From contig JASBRJ010000154.1 in NCBI GenBank assembly GCA_030149525.1, positions 1 to 32,400 on the forward strand: a stretch of DNA of 32,400 bases. Direction: 5' to 3'. Below, one piece after another: positions 23,982 through 31,616 of the stretch; within the stretch, counting starts at the first letter, position 1; every line of letters begins with the position of its first letter. Below the pieces are notes generated by a model that had not been told where the DNA came from, searched no databases, and worked only from the letters and a program-made list of their open reading frames with translations. The DNA is from a bacterium. GTDB lineage: Bacteria > Vulcanimicrobiota > Xenobia > Xenobiales > JADMJV01. Both the position numbers and the translations under genes were made by a program.

Positions 23982-25025
23982 TTACCTGGGCTTGATTACC
24001 TCCCGTTCTCGCAGAGTTGCGGCGGGTTGCGGCTCCTCACTGGAGTAGGGTTCGGGAACAGGTCTCCCCCAACTCTCTACCACGATCTCGCCGGACTTCA
24101 TAATGTCGACCACGGTGTAGCCGAAATAGCCTGCTCCGGGTTCCAGAAAGCTACCTTTGAGTGGACTGCCGCCGTTGCCGGCAATGATTTGGGGAACCTC
24201 GCCCTTCATCGCTCGATAATCCCAAAAATGATAATGAGAGGTGAGATAAGCTCTGACTTTCGGGCATCCTGCCAGGAGTTCTTGGGCGGCCTCGGCCTCT
24301 TCTTCCCTCACAATCCAAGCCTCAAATTCGGCCTTTATGAAAGGCTTGTGACCCAGCACGAACACATGCTCGATGGTGGGGTCGGCTGTGGCGGCCTCAA
24401 GCCGGCTCTCCAACCAGTGGAGGGGAATATCACCCGTGGTTGTGTTATCGATGAACGTGTCGGTGTTGAGGACGATAAAGAGAAGGCCTCGATGGCGCAC
24501 GGTGAAGGACAGATCGTTCTGCGATAGTGTCAAACCGTCCGGGTTCGGCGCTTCGTTCGTCGGTCCGTTTCGCCATTTGTTGTAAGGCCTCAGGACCTCT
24601 TTCCAAGCCTTGACGGCCGCCGGATTGGGGTAATCATGCCAGAGTTTGGTTGTCTTGTCCTGAAGCGAAAGAAGAACTTCATGATTACCTACCACGGGAA
24701 CCATTTCCACACCGGAGCCGTACATTTCTGATTTTCGATACTCGGCAACCCAGCCCTGAAGTTGATCCACCGTACTCAGGTATCCGGTGTAACCGAGAAT
24801 GATATCACCGACAAAGAACATATGACTCGGTTTCGGGCTCATTCGAGTCACTTCTCGGAAGGTGTTATGAAGCTGTTGAAGGTTGGCCGTGCTAGGGTTC
24901 TCGGCCGTATTGACTTCGAAGCCTAAACGATTACACCCCACAAAGCAGAAGCGATACTCGACTTCCTCTTCCGCAGAGACCGCCACAAAGAGCAGCAGAA
25001 AAATAACGATAATACGCAAAAACAT
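23982..25025 (-). CDS. Secreted metallophosphoesterase
   Basis: A 347-residue protein with a short Sec signal (MFLRIIVIFLLLFVAVSA, cleavage before EEE). The calcineurin-like phosphoesterase motifs appear in order: VGCNR (29-33, in place of DxH), GD (73-74) followed by Y79, GNHE (113-116), GH (225-226) and SHYH (263-266, the GHxH position). This fits a two-metal phosphatase of the purple-acid-phosphatase or PhoD-like group, acting outside the cytoplasm. The first motif lacks the usual Asp and His, so metal binding may be altered. It is divergent from the repeat-protein gene. No SD is visible before ATG 25025. Confidence 0.85.
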   Translation of the reverse strand: MFLRIIVIFLLLFVAVSAEEEVEYRFCFVGCNRLGFEVNTAENPSTANLQQLHNTFREVTRMSPKPSHMFFVGDIILGYTGYLSTVDQLQGWVAEYRKSEMYGSGVEMVPVVGNHEVLLSLQDKTTKLWHDYPNPAAVKAWKEVLRPYNKWRNGPTNEAPNPDGLTLSQNDLSFTVRHRGLLFIVLNTDTFIDNTTTGDIPLHWLESRLEAATADPTIEHVFVLGHKPFIKAEFEAWIVREEEAEAAQELLAGCPKVRAYLTSHYHFWDYRAMKGEVPQIIAGNGGSPLKGSFLEPGAGYFGYTVVDIMKSGEIVVESWGRPVPEPYSSEEPQPAATLREREVIKPR

Positions 25026-25157
25026 GAAAGCCGCGCTTCTGGAGACCGACCTTTCTCCCCTATGCTTTCGAGAGTGAGAAAAATTTCTCTAAAAATCATG
25101 TAACACTCTTTACCCCGGCCCTGTCAGTAACGATGAAAAACGATATTAGGAGATTTC

Positions 25158-26240
25158 ATGAAAGCCAAAAAACTTATTCTTGCATCAACCCTGAGTCTCT
25201 CACTGTTATGCCTGAGCGTCCAAGAAGCGCAAGCCCGACCGGGCCGAGGCGGCGGTGCAGGAAGAGCTCGGGTCAGTTCCGGCCAGCGCTATCAGCGAAC
25301 TCAACCCAACCGTGGAACTCAAACCCAGGGTCAGGTGCGGAGCAGAAGTTCCGAGGGCCGGAGTCAATGGCAACGCTCTCAAGGGGAGGCTTCCAGCACC
25401 TATCAGGGGACTCGCACCAACGCACAGGGACGTACCTCAAACGTAGATAGAGAAAGAAGCTGGAAAAAAACCGGTCCCGGCACCTATGAGAAGAGTGGCA
25501 GTCAAACCGTGACCGGACCTCAAGGCCAGGAACGTACTCGCAGCTATGAAGGCTCCGGCGCTGTGCAAAAAACCGAGAGCGGAGTCAGCAAGACCTACGA
25601 GGGAACACGCACCAATGCGAAAGGAGAGACCTCAACCGTCAATCGCCAAAACAACTTCCAGAAAACCGGAGACGGCACCTACGAAAGAAGCGGCAGTCAA
25701 ACGGTGACCGGACCCAATGGCCAAGAGAGGACCAGCAGCTATGAGGGGTCCGGCAGCGTGCAGAAGACCGATTCCGGATTCAGCAAAACTTACGAGGGGA
25801 CGAGAACCAACGCTCAAGGAGAGACGGTTGATGTCAATCGGAGCAAAGAGGTGACCAGGGGCAACGACGGTTCGATGACGGTGGAAAAAAGCCACACGGT
25901 GACCGACTCTTCAGGCCAGACCATCCACACAGGCTCCAGCACCACAACACGCTCGGAGACCGGAATCAGCAAAAGCTACGAGGGAACTCACACCAACAAG
26001 AACGGCCATACGACAACGGTCAATGGGGATTGGTACGGGACGAAAACCGACTCAGGACTTCAGAGCGAGGGAACCCGCACTGTGACCGGACCGGAAGGCG
26101 GCCAACACACCACCAGTTTCCAAAGAAACGGTTCTTCCTACGACCGGAACTCCACCATCTCTCCGCCCGTCACTGAGGAACAGCCTGCTCCCCAACCTCC
26201 GCTTGATGATGAACTCCTGGAGCCGGAAAGCGAACTCTAA
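25158..26240 (+). CDS. Secreted Ser/Thr/Gly-rich repeat protein
   Basis: A 360-residue protein with a Sec signal (MKAKKLILASTLSLSLLCLS through VQEAQA, cleavage before RPG). After a Gly/Arg-rich segment (27-75) come about three and a half repeats of around 65 residues, each opening with (T/S)YxGTxTNxxG (residues 81, 146, 211, 273) and carrying GTYExSGSQTVTGPxGQ. Alternating polar residues suggest an extended beta-solenoid or fibre. The tail (336-360) is Pro/Glu-rich and acidic. No LPXTG or autotransporter domain is present. AGGAG (25148-25152) precedes the ATG by five bases. It ends before a strong bidirectional terminator. It is probably a surface or matrix protein. Confidence 0.87.
   Translation: MKAKKLILASTLSLSLLCLSVQEAQARPGRGGGAGRARVSSGQRYQRTQPNRGTQTQGQVRSRSSEGRSQWQRSQGEASSTYQGTRTNAQGRTSNVDRERSWKKTGPGTYEKSGSQTVTGPQGQERTRSYEGSGAVQKTESGVSKTYEGTRTNAKGETSTVNRQNNFQKTGDGTYERSGSQTVTGPNGQERTSSYEGSGSVQKTDSGFSKTYEGTRTNAQGETVDVNRSKEVTRGNDGSMTVEKSHTVTDSSGQTIHTGSSTTTRSETGISKSYEGTHTNKNGHTTTVNGDWYGTKTDSGLQSEGTRTVTGPEGGQHTTSFQRNGSSYDRNSTISPPVTEEQPAPQPPLDDELLEPESEL
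25398..26030 (+). repeat. In-gene tandem repeat with about 195-bp period
   Basis: Repeat starts at about 25398, 25593, 25788 and 25974 encode the 65-, 65- and 62-residue units of the secreted protein. The first two units are most alike; the last is the most diverged and shorter. Confidence 0.8.
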
Positions 26241-26275
26241 GAGAACCACCCGGTTGGGAGAGCTAGAGAAAACGA

Positions 26276-26305
26276 AGACCAGGCCGGTTGGCACCGGCCT
26301 GGTCT
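26276..26305. terminator. Strong bidirectional terminator hairpin
   Basis: AGACCAGGCCGGT (26276-26288) and its exact complement (26293-26305) form a perfect 13-bp stem with a TGGC loop. It lies between the convergent repeat-protein and lysozyme-like genes. A T-rich run follows on the minus-strand side (TTCGTTTTC); there is none on the plus side. Confidence 0.8.
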
Positions 26306-26317
26306 CATGTCAGCCTG

Positions 26318-27523
26318 CTAGGCTTTTTTGGTACTGGTGCTCTTAGGTGCGGATGCGACGGTGCGGGTGCTGGTCGCACTGCTGGTCGAAGCCGTCCTGG
26401 TCGCGGCCGGGGAACTGTTGTTGGAAGCAAAGGCGGTGCGGGCACTGGAAGCGTAGCTGTTGTAAGCTTTACCAACCTTACTGTGCCAACTCTTGTCGGT
26501 GGCCCATCCAGCTCGATTCACAGCCGCCAACTGCTGACCCAGAGGTGCGTCGGCATTGGAGCCGCCTTTCCGTCGCAGGTTAGCAAAAGTCTTGGCACCT
26601 GAGTAAATCTGATTTACAGCGCCGTCCCATTTTCTGGGAGTGTTAGGGCTGGAGTCGAAAGCGCCCACGCCCATGTGCTTGGCCACTCCAACTCCCAACT
26701 TCCCGTGTCCGGTCTCGTGCTTACTGATAGCGGCCAGCGCCAAAGGGTCGACGTTATTCTTCTTGCCGGCGGCCACGAAGTGGGCACCGAGTCCCTTGCC
26801 TTCCAGAGGCGTGCCTGCCAGCTTGCTTTCAATGAACTCAGCCATCTTTTTGTCGTCGCCGGCAAGCTCAGGGGGAACTTGCTGGGTGTCCTGAACACCA
26901 CCGACCTGGTCGGTTCCGTTAGCACCACCGGTGTTGGCTCCGCCGCCACCGTTAACCGGGGCAGCACCGCCACCTCCGCCATCGGGGGCGCCACCGCCAC
27001 CTCCTGCAGGAGCACCGCCACCGCCTGCAGGAGCACCGCCACCTCCGGCGGGAGCTCCGCCTCCACCAGCGGGTGCGCCGCCACCTTCAGGTGCGCCGCC
27101 ACCACCGCCTCCGGCAGGGGCCCCCTCACCGCCTGCGCCGGCACCTTCACCGCCTTGTCCGGTCAGTTGTGCCAGCTCTGCCTTGAGAGCTTCGAGCTTC
27201 TGGCTCAGTTGTTGAACCTGCTGCTCGTCACCCGACTGTTGCGCCTGGCCGAGTTGCTGCTCGGTCACCGCAATCTCTTGCTGCAATTGTTGAATACGCT
27301 GCTCTGGTGTTTGCTGTTGTTGCTGACCACCAAATGCCTGCATCAAAGCTTGCATCATCTGAGAAATGTCACCGTCCTGGCCCTGGGATTCAGGAGAGAG
27401 AGAACTCAGATCTCCTAGAGGTGACAAAGCCCCGGGTGTTTGCGATCCTTGGGGTCCGAGAAGTGATGGTGATTGAGCTTGTCGGAGAGGATTTATTCCG
27501 GTTTGGCTTAGAGGGCTTATCAT
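26318..27523 (-). CDS. Lysozyme-like peptidoglycan hydrolase with Gly/Pro linker and no Sec signal
   Basis: A 401-residue protein. Residues 1-50 are a Ser/Pro/Gln/Leu-rich leader (MISPLSQTGINPLRQAQSPS), 66-120 a Gln-rich coiled coil, 123-200 a Gly/Ala/Pro repeat (GGGGAPAG). Residues about 225-357 are a lysozyme-fold domain like glucosaminidases: FVAAGKKNNVDPLALAAISK, then HETGHGK with probable catalytic E270, and GVGAF. Residues 358-401 are Ser/Thr/Ala-rich. It should cleave glycan strands of peptidoglycan, yet has no Sec or Tat signal, so export by another route is implied. AAGGA (27531-27535) is seven bases before the ATG. It ends at a perfect terminator hairpin. Confidence 0.85.
   Translation of the reverse strand: MISPLSQTGINPLRQAQSPSLLGPQGSQTPGALSPLGDLSSLSPESQGQDGDISQMMQALMQAFGGQQQQQTPEQRIQQLQQEIAVTEQQLGQAQQSGDEQQVQQLSQKLEALKAELAQLTGQGGEGAGAGGEGAPAGGGGGGAPEGGGAPAGGGGAPAGGGGAPAGGGGAPAGGGGGAPDGGGGGAAPVNGGGGANTGGANGTDQVGGVQDTQQVPPELAGDDKKMAEFIESKLAGTPLEGKGLGAHFVAAGKKNNVDPLALAAISKHETGHGKLGVGVAKHMGVGAFDSSPNTPRKWDGAVNQIYSGAKTFANLRRKGGSNADAPLGQQLAAVNRAGWATDKSWHSKVGKAYNSYASSARTAFASNNSSPAATRTASTSSATSTRTVASAPKSTSTKKA
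26924..27157 (-). repeat. Low-complexity Gly/Ala/Pro-coding tandem repeat
   Basis: Short repeats of roughly 24 bp on the coding strand encode the GGGGAPAG linker of the lysozyme-like protein. The number of units could vary between strains. Confidence 0.7.
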
Positions 27524-27828
27524 TTAGCATTCCTTTGTTGTGAAGTCTTGTCCTTAGAGTAGGGCCTTGAACCTGCGCTGCGGCCACCGAAATGTTAACG
27601 AGATGTAACAAGTATTTCATGAAAATTACGAGAGCGTGAAAAGAGGTAAACCTTTCCATAAACCACTCAAGCCGGGAAGAACCTCGAGATGATGGGAGTC
27701 GAGGCCTTTTGAACGGACCTCCGGGAGAGCCTAAGTCAAGGTTTTGTTAACGAATCATTTCCCTCACTCAAGTGATTCTCAAGACATCAAAAAGGCGACC
27801 TTCTGGCCGCCTTCTCGGGGTTAAGGGA
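27524..27828. other. Intergenic stretch between the lysozyme-like and acyl-CoA-oxidase-like genes
   Basis: This 305-bp gap holds the terminator of the acyl-CoA-oxidase-like gene at its right end and the 5' region of the lysozyme-like gene at its left. TGTTAACGA occurs twice (27593-27601, 27745-27753), and a weak hairpin (CCTCGA 27682-27687 with TCGAGG 27699-27704) lies between. No coding sequence seen. Confidence 0.5.
27789..27813 (-). terminator. Rho-independent terminator of the acyl-CoA-oxidase-like gene
   Basis: On the minus strand AAGGCGGCC and GGTCGCCTT (27813-27805, 27800-27792) form a nine-position stem with one mismatch around an AGAA loop, followed by a run of five T. It begins 16 bp after the stop codon. 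Confidence 0.7.
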
Positions 27829-29889
27829 CTAGGCCGGGATGTTCCCGTAGGCGATAGGGGCTGCCAGACACTTCTCAGAAATCCCGAACGCGTCTACCAA
27901 TCCTACCGCGTTGGGACGCAGGTCGGCACAAAGCTTTGTGACCTGACGGGAGATCGCTTCCGACTTACTTCCACTGAAGTAGTCCTGCTCCAGAAACCAA
28001 CCTTTGTGCTCCTCAATGGTCGACAGGGCGTACAGGTCACACATCTGATCGAGGACCGGCTTGAGTTGTGGGTCGGCTTTATCTACGGCCTTACTGAAGC
28101 TCTGAAAAACCTGATTCTCGATCTGGGCAATGCCCGCTTCAATCAGATCTTTCTGGCAGAGATTGGCGGCCTCCGCCTTGGGAACACCCTTCTTGACCAG
28201 TTTTCGTAGCTTCTTACCGGCTTGCATAAGAGTTTGCTCGGCCCGATATTCGAAGGCGTCCTTGTGAAACTCTTTCCCTTTCAGGTGTTCAGGGCTTGTC
28301 CGCCGGGAGTAAACGATACTCTTTTCCCAAGCGTTCTCGATGCTGTCACCGGCCATAGAGATGATCATCCCCAACGCCCCCTTCTCCTTCGCCTTTTTGG
28401 AGAGCTTGGAGAGACCACCCTTGGCCACCAACTGATTCAGGATCGTGTTGTCCCCCTCGAAGGTAGAGAAAATGTCCACATCCTCCTGCCAGCGAGCGAA
28501 TCGATTGACCTCGAGATACCCCTGGCCGCCGCATGCTTCCCTACATTCTTGTAAAGTGTCGATGGCGTGACGACTGGCCATGGCCTTGAGACCTCCCGCC
28601 AGTTCTCCAACATCGCGACGAGTTTCGTCGTTGACGTTCACATACTCGTCTATGAGATCTTTGATGGCGAAGTCGAGAGCGTAGGTCTTGGCAAGCTTTG
28701 GAAGCAACCGCCCCTGGTGGGCCTGATAGTCTATCAGCTTCTGTTCCGGGTCACCGAACTGGACCCTTTGCTCGGCGTAGCGGATAGCCGTGGCGAGACC
28801 GTTCTTGGCTGTTGAGTTGGCACCGGCGCCGATACTCACACGCCCGGTGATCAAGGTGCCGATCATAGTGAAAAACCGCTTGTTAGGATCCTCGATGGAT
28901 GTGACATACTGGCCGTTTTCATTGACTCCGCCGAATCGGTCCAAAAGATTGTCGCGCGGAATCTTAACGTTCTGAAAAAAGAGACGGCCGTTATCCACGC
29001 CGTTGAGCCCCTTTTTTTCACCACAGTCGGTGATGGTCACACCAGGCATGGCGTTCCCCTCTTCGTCTCTTATGGGCACAACCAGAGCGTGAACTCCTTC
29101 GTTCTTCCCGTTCACCTCCAGCTGAGCAAAAACAGTGGCTTTCTTGGCGTGGGCGGCCGCCCCACCGATATAATCCTTGCGAGCCCCCGGCGTGGTGCTG
29201 TTGATAACAAAAGAATCGGTCTCTCTGTCGTATCTGGCGACCGTTTCCAGACCCTGAACGTTGGAGCCGTGTCCCGTCTCCGTCATGGCAAAGCAACCGG
29301 GTGTGTCGAGCGACATAACACCGGGAAGGAGATCCTTGTGATGTTTTTCGGTTCCGAGATTGTAGACACTACCGCCCCACAAACCCATCTGAACCCCAAA
29401 TTTCACCAACAAACTCAGATCGAAGTGAGCCAAAGTCTCGAAGGCTGAAATATTGGAACCCATATCTCCCTTGCCCCCGACCTCTTTGGGAAATGCGTAG
29501 GACCCCATCTTGTTGCGAGCGAGTTCTTTGCACCAGATGAGAACCTGTTCGCGATACTGTTCTTTACTCAGCCCCTCCACATGCTGGAACATCGGTGCGG
29601 CAAGGATATCGCGTATCTTCTCTTTAGCCGGGGCATACTTCCCATCCAGAAACTTCTGCATCTCACCGATGTCGAATGTGGCCTTAGCAGCCGCTTTCCT
29701 GTGCACTTCGTCTCCTACGGTCGGTAGAGTAGGAGGCGTTATACTGTTCGACCCTACTCCCCCACTCGCCTGGAAACTGTCATCGGGCACCGCCGGCGAC
29801 GTCCCCGCATCTGTGGCGGTCGAGGCGCTGTTCGCCGGTGCAGAACTCTGATGAAGAGAAAAACGGTGTAGTTTCTGGTGTACGTTCAT
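27829..29889 (-). CDS. Acyl-CoA oxidase/dehydrogenase-like protein with disordered N-terminal extension
   Basis: From ATG 29887-29889 this is 686 residues; a TTG at 29919 would add ten. The catalytic part (about 70-495) carries acyl-CoA-oxidase-like signatures: CFAMTETGHGSNVQGLET, KGLNGVDNGRLFFQNVKIPR, CGGQGYLEVNR (454-464) and TFEGDN with the likely catalytic Glu at 478. The C-terminal region (about 510-686), ending with PNAVGLVDAFGISEKCLAAP, also matches the long acyl-CoA oxidase layout. It would oxidise an acyl-CoA to the 2-enoyl-CoA using FAD. Residues 1-60 are a Ser/Thr/Pro/Ala-rich leader not expected in this family. No other beta-oxidation gene is in the window. TTTAACACTTT lies upstream on this strand (29931-29921). 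Confidence 0.9.
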   Translation of the reverse strand: MNVHQKLHRFSLHQSSAPANSASTATDAGTSPAVPDDSFQASGGVGSNSITPPTLPTVGDEVHRKAAAKATFDIGEMQKFLDGKYAPAKEKIRDILAAPMFQHVEGLSKEQYREQVLIWCKELARNKMGSYAFPKEVGGKGDMGSNISAFETLAHFDLSLLVKFGVQMGLWGGSVYNLGTEKHHKDLLPGVMSLDTPGCFAMTETGHGSNVQGLETVARYDRETDSFVINSTTPGARKDYIGGAAAHAKKATVFAQLEVNGKNEGVHALVVPIRDEEGNAMPGVTITDCGEKKGLNGVDNGRLFFQNVKIPRDNLLDRFGGVNENGQYVTSIEDPNKRFFTMIGTLITGRVSIGAGANSTAKNGLATAIRYAEQRVQFGDPEQKLIDYQAHQGRLLPKLAKTYALDFAIKDLIDEYVNVNDETRRDVGELAGGLKAMASRHAIDTLQECREACGGQGYLEVNRFARWQEDVDIFSTFEGDNTILNQLVAKGGLSKLSKKAKEKGALGMIISMAGDSIENAWEKSIVYSRRTSPEHLKGKEFHKDAFEYRAEQTLMQAGKKLRKLVKKGVPKAEAANLCQKDLIEAGIAQIENQVFQSFSKAVDKADPQLKPVLDQMCDLYALSTIEEHKGWFLEQDYFSGSKSEAISRQVTKLCADLRPNAVGLVDAFGISEKCLAAPIAYGNIPA

Positions 29890-29976
29890 AACACGACCAC
29901 GATATCTCTGTTGTGCCAAAAAAGTGTTAAACGTTGAAGCGAAGGTGAGTCATTTTCGACGCCAAATAAATTCCTC

Positions 29977-30765
29977 ATGAATCGTGCCTTGCGGAAACGC
30001 GCCAAACGTCTGCGCTCAAAGAGTGGGAAGTCTCTCTCCAAAATGATAGGGCAAGACCTCCAAACCGTGTCCAATAGAATGAGTGCGGAGCAATACACCG
30101 AAACTCTGGAGTTTTTTGAAAACCCTCCCACTGATAACGCTTGGGAGTTAGCTGTTCACCTCGCTGAACAACTGATGTTGGAGACGGAAAACCTGGAAAA
30201 GAATCAAGTACCTCGCTTCGTTCCCGACCACAAGATGAAAGAAGTGGATTGTTGCGCGGGCTGTGCCTGGTGCTGTCACGAGCCGCTCCAGGTGAGCATC
30301 CTTGATGCCGTTTCCGTGGCGCAGCAGATTCGACAAACCGAGAGAGTTGCCGAAATTCTAGCCACCCTGAAGAGCTACAACGAATCTCTTGCTCCTCTAG
30401 GCAACAGCAGGGAGAGTCTGAAGCAAAGTTTCGACCCCTGTCCTTTCTTGGGTCCTCAGAATCGATGTACGGTTTATGAAGCTCGACCGGTTATCTGTAG
30501 GGCCTTTCATTCCACTCAGGTAGACACCTGTGAGTCGATCGTCAAGAACGCCTCCTCACAGCGCGACGTACCCATGTTCACCGGCCTTTTCGGTTTTCGG
30601 GGCCTGAGGCTTTCGGGCGCTCGAAAAGCCCTGAAGGACCTGGGTCTCGACGACCGACCGGTTGTGCTGGCTAGGGCCGTGGAGCTCTTGTTGGAGAACT
30701 TCGAGGACACTTTGGAGGCCTGGATGGAGGGCGAGCCGGTCTTTGATCGGGCGGCAGTTCTATAG
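29977..30765 (+). CDS. YkgJ-type cysteine-cluster protein
   Basis: A 262-residue protein of the zinc/iron-chelating YkgJ type. The Cys cluster reads C92 C93 AG C96 AW C99 C100 HEP, followed by DPCPFLG (C155), RC164 TVYEARPVIC174 RAF and DTC185, the typical order of the family. These proteins bind a metal, possibly an Fe-S cluster, and their reactions are mostly unknown. The N-terminus is strongly basic (MNRALRKRAKRLRSKSGK). It is divergent from the acyl-CoA-oxidase-like gene (87 bp between starts), and its stop codon abuts that of the convergent amidase (CTATAG, 30760-30765). Confidence 0.88.
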   Translation: MNRALRKRAKRLRSKSGKSLSKMIGQDLQTVSNRMSAEQYTETLEFFENPPTDNAWELAVHLAEQLMLETENLEKNQVPRFVPDHKMKEVDCCAGCAWCCHEPLQVSILDAVSVAQQIRQTERVAEILATLKSYNESLAPLGNSRESLKQSFDPCPFLGPQNRCTVYEARPVICRAFHSTQVDTCESIVKNASSQRDVPMFTGLFGFRGLRLSGARKALKDLGLDDRPVVLARAVELLLENFEDTLEAWMEGEPVFDRAAVL

Positions 30766-31539
30766 ATCGTATCCCGTAGGCGGATCGGCCTTGAGGTAGG
30801 CTCTCAACCAACGCATGTACGTCTCTCCCGGGTCGGTACGCTTCTCGTTAGGAGGGTAACGGGTAGGATAATAGGGGTCGGCCATATCGAGATACTCGGG
30901 AACTCTGGTCACTCCCATCCCCACCTCATAATGACCCACGACCTTCTCCGGCGGTATGTCATACTTTGCACAGAGATATTTCACACAGCAGAAAGACTGG
31001 AAGAGCTGCTGTGGATGACTGAGGAGGTCGCTTTCACTGGTGGCTACCATCTCAATGGAGAGCGCCTTATGGTTCACCCCGTAGGCACCGTTGCAGCGTC
31101 GGTCGAACGGCATCAGTTGATAGGTCGAGCCGTCTCGGTCGACCATCAAGTGAACGCTCACCTTCCTTCGCTGGAGAACAGCATAGGTTTGTTCTGCCGT
31201 AGGCACGACCGTAAAATGCATGACGATCATGGACGGCTTGAAATTGAGAGAACTCTCGCCGTAAGTCTTTTTAAAATACTTGAGGTGCTCTTTCTCCCAG
31301 GCCCGATAGTCGAGAGGCCAATCGATGAAGTCGGGCCTAGAGTAGCTCCGCCCTCTGAGTTGAGGCGGCAGATCGGCAGAGAACACAGCCGGATGGCCCA
31401 GTTGGCCCTTCAGACAGGCGTTCCCAAGTCTTGACTCGCCAAAGAAAAGGGGCCTGGCTGAGGCCCAGGTCCACATCATAGCGGTTAACAGTATGGCTGC
31501 TGGTAGACGCATAAGCTGTCTCGGAGTTCTCCAGGCCAT
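30760..31539 (-). CDS. Secreted N-acetylmuramoyl-L-alanine amidase (Amidase_2/PGRP fold)
   Basis: A 259-residue zinc amidase that should cut the bond between N-acetylmuramic acid and the stem peptide. A signal peptide (residues 1-28, ending WASA) directs it outside the cytoplasm. Probable zinc ligands are H108 (VMHFT), H203 (VVGHYEV) and D236 (RTDPGE). E163 (SIEMV) matches the catalytic Glu position, and SVHLMVDRDG (128-137) is the conserved core strand. The Cys pair C183/C184 and C190 could form disulfides. AAGGG lies eight bases before ATG 31537-31539; a second ATG nine codons later gives a more typical signal length. Likely cell-wall remodelling or recycling, or a lytic factor. Confidence 0.9.
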   Translation of the reverse strand: MAWRTPRQLMRLPAAILLTAMMWTWASARPLFFGESRLGNACLKGQLGHPAVFSADLPPQLRGRSYSRPDFIDWPLDYRAWEKEHLKYFKKTYGESSLNFKPSMIVMHFTVVPTAEQTYAVLQRRKVSVHLMVDRDGSTYQLMPFDRRCNGAYGVNHKALSIEMVATSESDLLSHPQQLFQSFCCVKYLCAKYDIPPEKVVGHYEVGMGVTRVPEYLDMADPYYPTRYPPNEKRTDPGETYMRWLRAYLKADPPTGYDL

Positions 31540-31616
31540 GGCCTTTCCCTTGAAGGAAACTCACCCATTTACCCCAAGAAGTTGATTAGGACTCAAGACC
31601 ATTAAGGAGCTCTCGC

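Noticed and set aside
26924-27157. Possible CRISPR-like or intergenic repeat array
   Set aside because: The short GC-rich repeats are in frame within a coding sequence and encode a Gly/Ala/Pro linker; there are no spacers.
26675-27418. Long plus-strand frames opposite the lysozyme-like gene, including a poly-proline frame (26931-27215)
   Set aside because: They are the reverse complement of the Gly/Ala/Pro repeat and Gln-rich coil; the minus strand has the SD, the recognisable domain and the terminator.
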